Of a DNA stretch of 64,000 nt, positions 53,036 to 61,963 are shown in pieces. The DNA comes from Candidatus Polarisedimenticola svalbardensis. GTDB taxonomy: Bacteria; Acidobacteriota; Polarisedimenticolia; Polarisedimenticolales; Polarisedimenticolaceae. The stretch's first letter is position 1, and each line of letters begins with the position of its first letter. The notes below the pieces were generated by a model. That model was not told the DNA's origin and did not search any database. It worked only from the letters and a program-made list of their open reading frames with translations. The stretch spans positions 78,760-142,759 of the forward strand of contig JACXWD010000002.1 in NCBI GenBank assembly GCA_014764515.1. The letters are read 5' to 3'. The translations under genes were made by a program, and so were the position numbers.

Positions 53036-54301
53036 ATGCAGAAAAAGCTCGCAGCATGGTTCCTTTCCGTAACGTTCTTATACGTTCTCGTCGGAACCGT
53101 CATCCCCCGCCTTCAGCCGGACCGCTTCTGGAGCGCCGCCCTGATCCTCTTCCTGGACCTGGTTATCGGCCTGAGCGCCGCCTGGCTGGCCTCGAAGATC
53201 CTGACACGGAGATTGCGAGAGCTGGCAAGTCTGGCTTCGGTCATCTCCGGAGGCGATCTCCGCCGCAAGGTTGAATCCGGCGGGCAGGACGAGACAACCG
53301 AATTGGCGGTGGCGATCAATACCATGCGTGAGAACCTGCTCCGCATCGTAGAGGAAGTTCGCGCCACCACCGCTCACATCAACTACTCGGCGTTGTCGCT
53401 CTCCAATGCATCGAAGGAGATCAACGCCAGTTCCGAGGAGATTACCCATACCTCGGAAGCGATCGCACGAGGCGCCGAGGAACAGGCCCTGGAGGTCGAG
53501 CAGATCACCGGTATCACCCAGCAGTTCGCAGGAACAGCAGAAAAAGTTGCCGGAAGATCCCGGGACGTCCACCAGATGTCCAGCGACGCCTCCAGCAGAG
53601 CGACCGAAGGCGGTGATGATGTCGGCCGCGCTGCAGACAGCATCGCAGCCCTGTCGGCCCAGACCGAACGTTCTCATCAGGCGGTCAAGGGATTCCAGGG
53701 TCGTGCGTCGGAGATAGGAAAAATCGTAACGGTGATCTCCTCCATCTCACACCAGACCCATCTCCTGGCAGTCAACGCGGCCATCGAAGCGGTTCGGGCC
53801 GGCGAAGAGGGACGGGGCTTCGCCGTGGTGGCCGAGGAGGTCAGCAGGCTGGCTGACAGTGTCCAGGAACTGGCCGGCCAGATATCCACCATCAGCACCG
53901 AACTTCTGGATGGTGCCGGCACGCTGGCGGAGGAGTTCCAGGACAGCCTGTCCTCAGCCGGTGAGGTCAAGCGCCTGATGGAACAATCGGCCATGTCGTT
54001 CGACAGCATCATCGAAGCAATCCGGAACACCAACTCCCTCTCCGAGGAGATCAGCGGCCTGACCGGCGACCAGGACAAGGCGGCCAACGAGGTTGCCCGC
54101 TCCCTCCAGAGGATCTCAGCGGTGGCCACCAGCAACGCCAGCGGAACCGAAGCGGCCTACGCCGCCACACGTGGCCAGGCCGAGTCCACCGGGGAACTTG
54201 CCGCTTCGGCTCATGAGCTCGCACGGGCGTCGGAGCACCTTCAGGACCTGATCTCGGTGTTCAAAACCGGGGAACCGGGTCCACCGGACCAGCCGGTCTG
54301 A
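53036..54301 (+). CDS. Methyl-accepting chemotaxis protein without a periplasmic sensor domain
   Basis: 421 residues. Two membrane helices (about 5-23 and 31-53) are joined by only a few residues, so there is no extracytoplasmic ligand domain. A HAMP domain (about 53-105) leads to a long coiled-coil signalling domain (about 110-405). Its tip reads [41 protein letters not shown], where QTNLLALNAAIEAARAGE is usual. It may sense something in the membrane or cytoplasm, or respond through a partner. GGGAGG lies about 10 nt before the ATG. Its stop overlaps cheW (TGATG). Confidence 0.93.
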   Translation: MQKKLAAWFLSVTFLYVLVGTVIPRLQPDRFWSAALILFLDLVIGLSAAWLASKILTRRLRELASLASVISGGDLRRKVESGGQDETTELAVAINTMRENLLRIVEEVRATTAHINYSALSLSNASKEINASSEEITHTSEAIARGAEEQALEVEQITGITQQFAGTAEKVAGRSRDVHQMSSDASSRATEGGDDVGRAADSIAALSAQTERSHQAVKGFQGRASEIGKIVTVISSISHQTHLLAVNAAIEAVRAGEEGRGFAVVAEEVSRLADSVQELAGQISTISTELLDGAGTLAEEFQDSLSSAGEVKRLMEQSAMSFDSIIEAIRNTNSLSEEISGLTGDQDKAANEVARSLQRISAVATSNASGTEAAYAATRGQAESTGELAASAHELARASEHLQDLISVFKTGEPGPPDQPV

Positions 54302-54750
54302 TGGCCGCCGGGGATCAACCGGCTCCATCGCCTGCCGGGCCATCGGACCGCTTCCTCAGTTTCCGCGCCGGCTCCAGGCTCTATGCCATTCCCCTTGCAC
54401 AGGTCACCGGACTGGCCGATTGCGGCCCGGTACGGGCGGTGGCCGGAACGCCGCCGGAGGTCCTGGGTCTTTCCGAATGGCGAGGCCGTCTACTGACCGT
54501 ACTGGACCTCACCGGCCTGCTGGGCGAGCCTGAGAGTACCGGGCCGATGTGCCTGATCCGACTCTCGGGCAGCATGACCCGGACGGCCCTCCGGGTCCCG
54601 GCGCCTGTGGCACTGCTGACTTCCGGAGACGTTGTTTCCGAAAACAGTCATGAGGCGCATCGGGACCGGTACACCCTGGTTGATCCCGCCGAACTCGTTT
54701 CCCAGCTGGAAGCGGAAATCCTGGCCGGGAACCGGCCGGTGGAGAGCTGA
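54301..54750 (+). CDS. cheW: CheW-like chemotaxis coupling protein
   Basis: 149 residues, one CheW domain (about 16-140). RFLSFRAGSRLYAIPLAQVTGL, VLGLSEWRGRLLTVLDLTGLLG and MCLIRL match the two interlocked SH3-like lobes. It bridges receptor and CheA. The sequence is divergent (EWRG where NLRG is typical). It is coupled to the receptor gene by TGATG, and cheA starts 8 nt after its stop. Confidence 0.92.
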   Translation: MAAGDQPAPSPAGPSDRFLSFRAGSRLYAIPLAQVTGLADCGPVRAVAGTPPEVLGLSEWRGRLLTVLDLTGLLGEPESTGPMCLIRLSGSMTRTALRVPAPVALLTSGDVVSENSHEAHRDRYTLVDPAELVSQLEAEILAGNRPVES

Positions 54751-54758
54751 GGCCGGCC

Positions 54759-56675
54759 ATGGATATGGCTCGCTACACGGCACTGTTCCTGGCTGAGGCA
54801 GTGGACCATCTGGAGCAATCGGACGCCGTGGTTCAGCGCCTGGAATACAACGGCAGCTCCCCGGAAGATCTCAACGGACTGTTCAGGCATCTCCATTCGC
54901 TCAAGGGCATGGCTGCGACCATGGGGTTCGCCGACATGGCGAGGATTTCCCATGCCCTGGAAGATCTCCTGGATCGAAGCCGCAAGAATCCGGAGAACCA
55001 GACGGTCCCGTCGGAGGATCTTCTCCTGGTGTCCAGCGGTCTGGGCTACATCCGCACCATCGTCCGGAATGTAGGCAGTGATCGTCCAATGGAGAGCCCG
55101 GATGCTGCAGCCCTGGCCGACCTGATCCGCAGCCGGCTCGAAGGTACGAAACCGGCTCCAAAAGAAAATATCATCCCTCGGGAGCCGGCTCCCGCCCCAT
55201 CCCCTGCCGGCCGGGAAACGAAACCTTCCTGGGAGATCGAACTCCGCCTCAACGATGACAGCGCCGAATCCACCGGACAGGTGGTGGCCCTTGTAAACTG
55301 CCTGGGCGCCCTCGGATCTGTGCGGCACATCTCGCCTCCCCTGCCTTCTGCAGGCAGGTCCGGTTTCGGAAAACGGATCAGCCTGATCCTGGAAAGCGTC
55401 AGGGATCGGGAAGAACTGGAACGAATCCTCAAAAGCATGGATGCGGTACGGGGATTCAAGCTCACCGCCGGCCGCAGCGGCCTGAAGGCCGAGAAACCCG
55501 CCAGTCGCTCCGCCAGGTTCGTCCGGGTCCGAGCCGACCTCCTGGATGACCTGATGGAGAACGCCCTGGAGCTGACCCTGGCTCACGAGGACATGCCCGG
55601 CAAACTCGACGCCGGTGGAAACCCTGCCCTGGTCCGGCAGCTTCAACGGTGCAGGCAACTGGTGGACACACAGTATGCAACGCTGACCGAACTCAGACTG
55701 GTTCCGTTCGAGTCGGTTGCCAATCGCGTCAGGGCCGGCGTCAACGCCCTGGCCACGCGACAGGGAAAAAAGATCCGGTTCTGCATGGAAGGGCTGCTGG
55801 TTCGCCTGGACCGTTCTCTTCTGGAATCACTGGTGGATCCTCTCCTGCATATCATGCGAAACGCCATTGATCACGGCATCGAATCGGACCGGGAACGGAA
55901 GGCTGCGGGCAAGCCCTCCGAAGGAACCATCACCCTGAAGCTGTCCCGTGAAGGCAATGAAGTCCGGATCTCCATTGAAGACGACGGCCGCGGGATGCGG
56001 TCCTCGGAACTGCGCAACAGGGCGGTGGCTTTGAATCTGATGAGCCGGGAACAGGCCGACGGCCTTACGAACAGGGAATGCCACTTCCTGGTAACGCTAC
56101 CGGGTTTTTCGACCCTCAGCCGTGCCGGGGACGTATCCGGTCGGGGTGTAGGGATGGATGTGGTGCGCCACGAAGTCGAATCCCTGGGAGGCCGTCTGGA
56201 AATATCTTCCCGGCCGGGAGAAGGCACTTTGTTCGCGCTGGACGTCCCCCAATCCATGGCGATCATCCAGGCCCTCCTGGTGCGCTGCAGACAGGAGCTG
56301 TTTGCCGTTCCGGTGACGGCGATTTCCAGAACCGTGGCCCTCAAGGACACCGCATTGATCCGGGACGGAGACAGGCTCTACATCAAAAAAGGCGATAACG
56401 AGGATCCGATGCCGGCGATCGCCATGAATCGAAAGTGCGGCGATCCTGTCCCTGCAGGCGGTGTGGCCCTGCTGCCGTACGGAGACGGTGGCGAGGCGAT
56501 CCTGGTGGATGAGGTCGTGGCCCGGCGGGAAGTCCTGGTTCGGCCCCTGGACCCTCCCCTGCGAATGTTGAAGCGGTTCAGCGGCGCCGCCATGCTGGGA
56601 GACGGCAGCATCGCCCTTGTCATCGACCCTCGAAACATGGTCGCAGGCGAAACGGAAGCGGGACCCGGTTTCTGA
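54759..56675 (+). CDS. cheA: Chemotaxis histidine kinase CheA
   Basis: 638 residues. The P1 HPt domain (1-105) has the phospho-acceptor His at about 46 in HLHSLKGMAATMGF. Residues 145-235 form an alpha/beta domain (WEIELRLNDDSAES.., ISLILESVRDREELERIL) that looks like P2. P3 dimerisation (RVRADLLDDLMENALELTLAHEDM) and the ATPase P4 follow, with N-box NAIDHGIESDRERKAAGKPSEG, DDGRGM and GRGVGMDVV. The P5 CheW-like domain (about 490-630) starts ALLVRCRQELFAVPV. All catalytic boxes look intact. No cheY, cheB or cheR is in the window. The stop is 2 nt from the convergent trxA stop. Confidence 0.96.
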   Translation: MDMARYTALFLAEAVDHLEQSDAVVQRLEYNGSSPEDLNGLFRHLHSLKGMAATMGFADMARISHALEDLLDRSRKNPENQTVPSEDLLLVSSGLGYIRTIVRNVGSDRPMESPDAAALADLIRSRLEGTKPAPKENIIPREPAPAPSPAGRETKPSWEIELRLNDDSAESTGQVVALVNCLGALGSVRHISPPLPSAGRSGFGKRISLILESVRDREELERILKSMDAVRGFKLTAGRSGLKAEKPASRSARFVRVRADLLDDLMENALELTLAHEDMPGKLDAGGNPALVRQLQRCRQLVDTQYATLTELRLVPFESVANRVRAGVNALATRQGKKIRFCMEGLLVRLDRSLLESLVDPLLHIMRNAIDHGIESDRERKAAGKPSEGTITLKLSREGNEVRISIEDDGRGMRSSELRNRAVALNLMSREQADGLTNRECHFLVTLPGFSTLSRAGDVSGRGVGMDVVRHEVESLGGRLEISSRPGEGTLFALDVPQSMAIIQALLVRCRQELFAVPVTAISRTVALKDTALIRDGDRLYIKKGDNEDPMPAIAMNRKCGDPVPAGGVALLPYGDGGEAILVDEVVARREVLVRPLDPPLRMLKRFSGAAMLGDGSIALVIDPRNMVAGETEAGPGF

Positions 56676-56677
56676 AG

Positions 56678-57007
56678 TCAGGAAGCTCGCTCGATCATCC
56701 GCCTGATGGTTTCCCTTGGCGCCGCACCGACCAGCTGGTCGACCATTTTCCCGTCATCAAACAGGATCAGGGTGGGCACACTCCGGATACCGAACCGGTA
56801 AGGCACTTCTTCGTTGTCATCCACGTTGATGCAGGCGATGGTGGCACGGCCGTTGATCTCATCGGCCAGCGCCACGAGATCCTCCTGCACCTGGCCGCAC
56901 CGTTTGCACCAGTCCGCCCAGAAATCAACCAGAACGATCCTGCTGCCTTCCCGAACCTGCTGATCGAAGGTTTTGTCGTTCAGTTCGATGAGTTTCCCCG
57001 CTGACAT
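56678..57007 (-). CDS. trxA: Thioredoxin with WCKRC active site
   Basis: 109 residues, thioredoxin fold with IVLVDFWADWCKRCGQVQEDL, then VDDNEEVPYRFGIRSVPTLILFDDGK carrying the cis-Pro. The active site is WCKRC rather than WCGPC; two basic residues between the cysteines should raise the redox potential or alter partner choice. It is probably a cytosolic disulfide reductase. The start at MSAGKLIELN has GGAG 5 nt upstream; the track ORF extends far into rsmA territory. The gene is divergent from rsmA. Confidence 0.95.
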   Translation of the reverse strand: MSAGKLIELNDKTFDQQVREGSRIVLVDFWADWCKRCGQVQEDLVALADEINGRATIACINVDDNEEVPYRFGIRSVPTLILFDDGKMVDQLVGAAPRETIRRMIERAS

Positions 57008-57121
57008 ACTGACTCCGCATCGGAATGAAACCCGGCGACTGGTGTAACATCCAGTGCGGGGCATCCGGCTGCCTCGCACAGTAGCGTAATACTGCGATTC
57101 CTTCCATGCCGGGAGCCGACC

Positions 57122-57949
57122 ATGGACCGACTGCCCAGGGCAAGAAAGCGCTTCGGCCAGAACTTTTTGGCCAGCGCCGGAACCATCGAAAAAATCAGCC
57201 GCAAGGCAGGCGAACTCGCCGACGGCGATGTCCTCGAGATCGGTCCTGGCCGGGGCGCCCTGACCGCCGCCTTGATCGAATCCGGCCTTCGAGTCACAGC
57301 GGTGGAGATCGATCGGGACCTGGTCGTCTATCTTCGGGACCGTTTCCGGGAATCCTCTTTTTCGATAGAGGAGGCAGACATTCTGAAGGTCCGGTTTGCG
57401 GACCTTCTCGGTGGTCTGGACATCCCCCGCGCCGATCGATTTCTCGTGGTCGGGAATCTGCCCTACAACATTTCCAAACCGGTAGTCCGGAAACTTGTTG
57501 ATGAGAGAGAGACCGTTTCGGGCGCCGTACTCATGTTCCAGAAAGAAGTTGCAAAACGGTTGACCGCCTCTCCGGGCAGCAGGGACTACGGCCCTCTCGG
57601 CATCTTCGCAGGATTGTTCTACAGGATTCAGGCCTGGTTCGACCTGGCGCCGGGGAATTTCCGGCCGGCTCCCAAAGTGACCTCTACCGTCACCCTCTGG
57701 GAAAGGCGTGATGATCCCTTTCTGGATCCGGCATCCGAACAGCGGTTCAGAACCTGTCTTGAAGTCTGCTTCAGGAACCGGCGCCAGACCCTGTTCAACA
57801 ACCTGAGACACGGACTTGCCGGAGGTGAACCGGCTGCCCGGGAACTCCTGGAAGAGGCCGATCTGGACGGCCGCGCCCGTGCAGAGAGCCTTGAGCCTGC
57901 GACATTCCACTCCCTGGCCCGCCTCTGGCCCGAGGCCCTGCCCGAATAG
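57122..57949 (+). CDS. rsmA: 16S rRNA dimethyladenosine methyltransferase RsmA (KsgA)
   Basis: 275 residues. The family start KRFGQNFL is followed by SAM-binding VLEIGPGRGALTAALIE, VEIDRDLV and the catalytic VVGNLPYNIS (NLPY motif). The C-terminal helical domain contains FRNRRQTLFNNL. It dimethylates two adjacent adenines near the 3' end of 16S rRNA. GGGAG precedes the ATG by 7 nt. The gene is divergent from trxA across 114 nt. Confidence 0.96.
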   Translation: MDRLPRARKRFGQNFLASAGTIEKISRKAGELADGDVLEIGPGRGALTAALIESGLRVTAVEIDRDLVVYLRDRFRESSFSIEEADILKVRFADLLGGLDIPRADRFLVVGNLPYNISKPVVRKLVDERETVSGAVLMFQKEVAKRLTASPGSRDYGPLGIFAGLFYRIQAWFDLAPGNFRPAPKVTSTVTLWERRDDPFLDPASEQRFRTCLEVCFRNRRQTLFNNLRHGLAGGEPAARELLEEADLDGRARAESLEPATFHSLARLWPEALPE

Positions 57950-57985
57950 TACCGGGCGGCGATCGCCCGTTCAGCAGGCCGATTC

Positions 57986-57994
57986 TGATATATT
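57986..57994 (+). promoter_or_regulatory. Extended -10 promoter of the RNase J gene
   Basis: TGATATATT fits the extended -10 form TGnTATAAT with one mismatch. No -35 is visible, which extended -10 promoters do not need. The leader is about 35 nt with GGAG before the ATG. Confidence 0.45.
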
Positions 57995-58035
57995 TTCCAC
58001 CTCGCCCGACCCTGAGCAACGGAACTGGAGCGGTT

Positions 58036-59694
58036 ATGGCCCGGACCTCAACGCTGGAAATCATCCCCCTGGGAGGACTGGGCGAGTTCGGCATGAACAT
58101 GATGGTCTACCGCATCGGCAGGGATTGCCTGCTGGTGGACACGGGCATGATGTTTCCAGGCGCAGAACATCTGGGCGTTGACGTCGTCATCCCCAACATG
58201 GACTTCCTGTCCGAGTGCGGAACCATTCACGGTATCGTTCTCACCCACGGCCACGAAGACCATATCGGTGCATTGCCCTACGTACTGGCCCGCCATGACG
58301 TCCCTGTGTGGTGCAGTCGATATACCGGCCATCTGGTCAAGGCGCGGCTCAAGGAGCATAGCGGCAACCAGGCCGCCATCCGGTCGTTCCCCGAAGAGAA
58401 CGAGGCACTCACCATCGGACCGTTCACCGTGGAAACGGTGCCGGTAGCCCATTCGATACCTCAAGCCTGCATGCTTGCCATCCACACCGAACTGGGAACG
58501 GTGGTCCACACCGCCGACTTCAAGCTGGACCCTAGTCCTCCCGGCGGCGAAGGAACCGACCTCCGCCGGTTGTCCGAACTGGGAGACCGGGGTGTCCTCG
58601 CCCTGTTGTCCGACAGCACCAACGCCATGGTCCCGGGGACGACCCCAGGCGAACTATCGGTGCGGCCGGCTCTGGACAGTCTGATCGGCCAGGCCGACCG
58701 CCGGGTGCTGGTCGCTTCGTTTGCAAGCAACATCCAGCGCATCAGGCAGTTGACCGAGCTTGCGTCCCGCCATGGAAGAAAAATCGCCCTGGTCGGCTCC
58801 TCTCTCATCTCCCATACCGACATCGCAAGGTCCCTGGGTCTTCTATCCTTTCCCGCCGGCTCCAGGATGATGCCGGCCGATCTCATGAACCTTCCTCCGG
58901 AAAAGGCGTTGCTGGTCGTCACCGGATCCCAGGGTGAGCCGATGTCCGCCCTGTCACGGATCGCCGTTCACAATCACAAGGATGTTTCCATCGAAGAAGG
59001 CGACCTCCTGATCCACTCGGCCCGTGTTATTCCAGGCAACGAAAAAAGTATCAGCCGGCTCTTTAACCATCTTCTACGCAGGGGAGCCCGGCTGGTGACG
59101 GGAAGGGATGCTGCCGTGCACGTCTCCGGCCATCCTGCCCAGGAAGAGCTGAAACTGATCCAGCAGCTTCTGCGGCCGCGTTTCTTCATACCGATACACG
59201 GCGAGTACGGCCAGTTGTCGGCCCATGCCGCCCTGGCCGCCGAAATGGGGATACCTCACGAGCGGATTGTTCTGGCCGAATCCGGCGACTTGATCGCCCT
59301 GGACGGGACGACCTGCCAGGTCGTCGACAGGGTTCCGGCAGGCCAGGTATTTATCGATGCCGCCCTGGGCAAGGTCGACCTATCGGTCCTTAAAGATCGA
59401 CGCAAGATCGCCGGTGACGGTATTGTCGTGGCTGTGATCTCTCTGGACCGGGACAGCGGAGAGGTCCGCAAGCCGACCGAGTTCGTTTCCCGCGGCTTCC
59501 TTGCCGAGGATGAGCAGGATGGAATCATGGACCTTGCCGCCGCCGTGGTCCGGGATACGATTTCCGAGGCGACCCACGAGGAGCGGATCGACGAAGCGCT
59601 TCTGCGAGCGAAACTGCTGTCTGACCTCAAACGTTTCTTCCGCAAGAAAACCCAGCGCAGGCCGATGATCATCCCGGTCCTGGTGGAGTTCTGA
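58036..59694 (+). CDS. rnj: Ribonuclease J
   Basis: 552 residues of the metallo-beta-lactamase/beta-CASP family. Opening IIPLGGLGEFGMNMMVYRIG is the RNase J N-terminus. The zinc motif LTHGHEDHIGAL (HxHxDH) is at about 73-84, followed by VPVAHSIPQACMLAI and TADFKLDP. The beta-CASP insertion includes SDSTNAMVPGTTPGE. The later motifs GSQGEPMSAL and HVSGHPAQEELKL, and the C-terminal domain, complete the enzyme. It degrades and processes RNA by endo- and 5'-exonuclease action. It precedes ftsK by 4 nt. Confidence 0.97.
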   Translation: MARTSTLEIIPLGGLGEFGMNMMVYRIGRDCLLVDTGMMFPGAEHLGVDVVIPNMDFLSECGTIHGIVLTHGHEDHIGALPYVLARHDVPVWCSRYTGHLVKARLKEHSGNQAAIRSFPEENEALTIGPFTVETVPVAHSIPQACMLAIHTELGTVVHTADFKLDPSPPGGEGTDLRRLSELGDRGVLALLSDSTNAMVPGTTPGELSVRPALDSLIGQADRRVLVASFASNIQRIRQLTELASRHGRKIALVGSSLISHTDIARSLGLLSFPAGSRMMPADLMNLPPEKALLVVTGSQGEPMSALSRIAVHNHKDVSIEEGDLLIHSARVIPGNEKSISRLFNHLLRRGARLVTGRDAAVHVSGHPAQEELKLIQQLLRPRFFIPIHGEYGQLSAHAALAAEMGIPHERIVLAESGDLIALDGTTCQVVDRVPAGQVFIDAALGKVDLSVLKDRRKIAGDGIVVAVISLDRDSGEVRKPTEFVSRGFLAEDEQDGIMDLAAAVVRDTISEATHEERIDEALLRAKLLSDLKRFFRKKTQRRPMIIPVLVEF

Positions 59695-59698
59695 TCTG

Positions 59699-61963
59699 AT
59701 GGCAACCTCCAAGAAATCATGGAAGAAGAGCCGCCGCATCCAGGAACTGATCGGCATCGTGCTGCTGTTCGTCGCGCTGGTGTCGATTATGAGCCTGCTC
59801 TCCTACGATCAGGGTGATGCAACCTGGTTTTCGCGGCAGACCGACGATCAGCCTCGATCGAACTGGGTCGGCTGGGCCGGAGCGACCCTGTCCGAGGCGC
59901 TCCTCCAACTGCTGGGAACCTCGGCGCTGTTGATCCCGATATTTCTCGCCGCCGCAGGCTGGACACGACTGCGCTACCCTACCGAGCCGTTTGCCCTGGG
60001 TGCGGCCACCGGACTTGCCGGCTTGACCCTGGCGTTGTCGTCCCTCACCGACCTTCTTTTCCGGGGGATCATCTGGGGAGGTGAAGAATTCGCTGCCGGC
60101 GGGTATCTGGGAAACCTGATTTCCCGGTTGCTCGTTTCTATTTTCAACCGTCCCGGAGCGTTCGTATTTTCCGCCGCCCTGGTGGCGGCGGTCGTCGTCC
60201 TGGTGACCCGGGTTTCCTTTTCCAGGATTCTGGATCTCCTGACCTACGGCGCCGGCCGCCTCTGGTTCATGGTCCGGTCCCTGTTCACCGAAAAAGACCG
60301 CACCGGCCGGACTCGCCCGGTTTCCGACCCGACTCCCGAGCCGTCGAAAAAACGCAAGCCTATCCCTTACGACGGAGGGAAAGAGCCGCCGACACTGGTC
60401 TCCAAGACGGAATCGAAGCCTGTACCTCCCCCAGCCGCCCGGCGGGCGACTCCCAGGGCAAGACAGCAGGGCCTGCCCCTCCATGGAATGGCAGGAGGCG
60501 GTTATTCCCTCCCTCCCCTGGAGTTGCTGAAGGAGCCGGAGCCGCAGAAGGGCGACAACGAATCCGACCTTCTGAGTCGGGCCGACCTTCTCACCGAGAA
60601 ATTCGCTGAATTCGCCGTAGCCGGGAAGGTGGTTGCTATCCATCCAGGGCCGGTTGTCACTACTTTCGAGTTCGAACCGGATTCCGGGGTGCGGTTCTCC
60701 AAGGTCACCGCCCTGGTGGAGGATCTTTGTCTCGCCCTCCGTGCGGTATCGATCCGGATCGACCGTATCCCCGGTAAATCCACAGTAGGGATCGAAGTCC
60801 CCAATGAGCGGCAGGAAATCATTTACCCGAAGCAGCTGATCGACAGCGCCGAGTTCAACGATTCCGAATCCAAGTTGACCATGGCGCTGGGCAAGGATAT
60901 CGGCGGCGAAGTGTTCGTCACGGACCTGGACAAGATGCCCCACCTGTTGATTGCAGGGGCTACCGGGGCAGGCAAATCGGTTGGCCTGAACGGCATGATC
61001 ACCAGCATCCTCTACAAATCAACTCCGGATGATGTCCGTTTCATCATGATCGATACGAAGATGATCGAATTGGGGATCTACGCCGACATCCCCCATCTGT
61101 TGATTCCGGTGGTTACCGAACCGAAGGCAGCCTCAACGGCGCTGAAATGGGCGGTTCGCGAAATGGGCAAACGCTACAAACGCCTTGCCTCGGTCGGTGT
61201 CCGAAATTTAGGCCAGTTCAACGAACTCCTTCTGAAGGAGCCGGACCGGACCATGACCGACGATCGCAGCGGCGCCGAGATCCCGCTCCATCATCTCCCC
61301 TACATCGTCATCATCATCGATGAAATGGCCGATCTGATGATGGTCGCTTCCGCCGACGTGGAAGAATCGGTGATGCGCCTTGCCCAGATGGCGAGAGCGG
61401 TGGGTATCCACCTCATTCTGGCCACCCAGCGGCCATCCGTGGACGTCATTACCGGCACCATCAAGGCCAATTTCCCCAGCAGGATCGCGTTCCGTGTCTC
61501 CCAGCGGGTGGACTCCAGAACCATCATCGACCGCCAGGGAGCCGAGCATCTGCTGGGGCGGGGCGACATGCTGTTTCTGCCCCCCGGCTCGGCCCGGTTG
61601 ATCCGTCTCCATGGCGGGTACATCACCGAGGCGGAACTGAACAGGATCACCACATTCCTCAAAAAGACCGCAAAACCGGATTACGACGACGCCGTGCTCA
61701 AGGAAGAGAAGGAAGAGCGCGGAAAGCCCGGCAACGAAGAGCGGGACGAGTTTTTTATCAAGGCAGTGGAAGTCGTGCTGCAGGAAGGTCAATGTTCCAT
61801 CACGATGATCCAGCGCCGCCTGCGGCTCGGATATGCCCGCGCGGCACGGATCGTGGACGCCATGGAACAGGCCGGCATTGTCGGACCGCCTGACGGCGCC
61901 CGACCCCGGGAGGTCCTGGCCGGACCGGACATCCTTGAAGAACTGGAGGCTTCGGGCCAGTGA
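59699..61963 (+). CDS. ftsK: DNA translocase FtsK
   Basis: 754 residues, a short-linker FtsK/SpoIIIE. Four to five membrane helices fill about 15-170. A Pro/Lys-rich linker (about 195-265) leads to the motor: alpha/beta domain (DLLTEKFAEFAVAGKVVAIHPGPVVTTFEF), Walker A IAGATGAGKSVGLNGM (about 418-433), Walker B IVIIIDEMADLMMV, and TQRPSVDVITGTIKANFPSRIAF. A winged-helix gamma domain (about 680-745, SITMIQRRLRLGYARAARIVDAMEQ) reads KOPS-type DNA polarity. It pumps chromosomes through the septum. It is coupled to RNase J and to the TMTC-like gene (GTGA). Confidence 0.97.
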   Translation: MATSKKSWKKSRRIQELIGIVLLFVALVSIMSLLSYDQGDATWFSRQTDDQPRSNWVGWAGATLSEALLQLLGTSALLIPIFLAAAGWTRLRYPTEPFALGAATGLAGLTLALSSLTDLLFRGIIWGGEEFAAGGYLGNLISRLLVSIFNRPGAFVFSAALVAAVVVLVTRVSFSRILDLLTYGAGRLWFMVRSLFTEKDRTGRTRPVSDPTPEPSKKRKPIPYDGGKEPPTLVSKTESKPVPPPAARRATPRARQQGLPLHGMAGGGYSLPPLELLKEPEPQKGDNESDLLSRADLLTEKFAEFAVAGKVVAIHPGPVVTTFEFEPDSGVRFSKVTALVEDLCLALRAVSIRIDRIPGKSTVGIEVPNERQEIIYPKQLIDSAEFNDSESKLTMALGKDIGGEVFVTDLDKMPHLLIAGATGAGKSVGLNGMITSILYKSTPDDVRFIMIDTKMIELGIYADIPHLLIPVVTEPKAASTALKWAVREMGKRYKRLASVGVRNLGQFNELLLKEPDRTMTDDRSGAEIPLHHLPYIVIIIDEMADLMMVASADVEESVMRLAQMARAVGIHLILATQRPSVDVITGTIKANFPSRIAFRVSQRVDSRTIIDRQGAEHLLGRGDMLFLPPGSARLIRLHGGYITEAELNRITTFLKKTAKPDYDDAVLKEEKEERGKPGNEERDEFFIKAVEVVLQEGQCSITMIQRRLRLGYARAARIVDAMEQAGIVGPPDGARPREVLAGPDILEELEASGQ

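Noticed and set aside
57038-57055. Inverted repeat ACTGG-N8-CCAGT between trxA and rsmA
   Set aside because: The arms are only five bases, it does not align with a recognisable promoter, and repeats this short are expected by chance.
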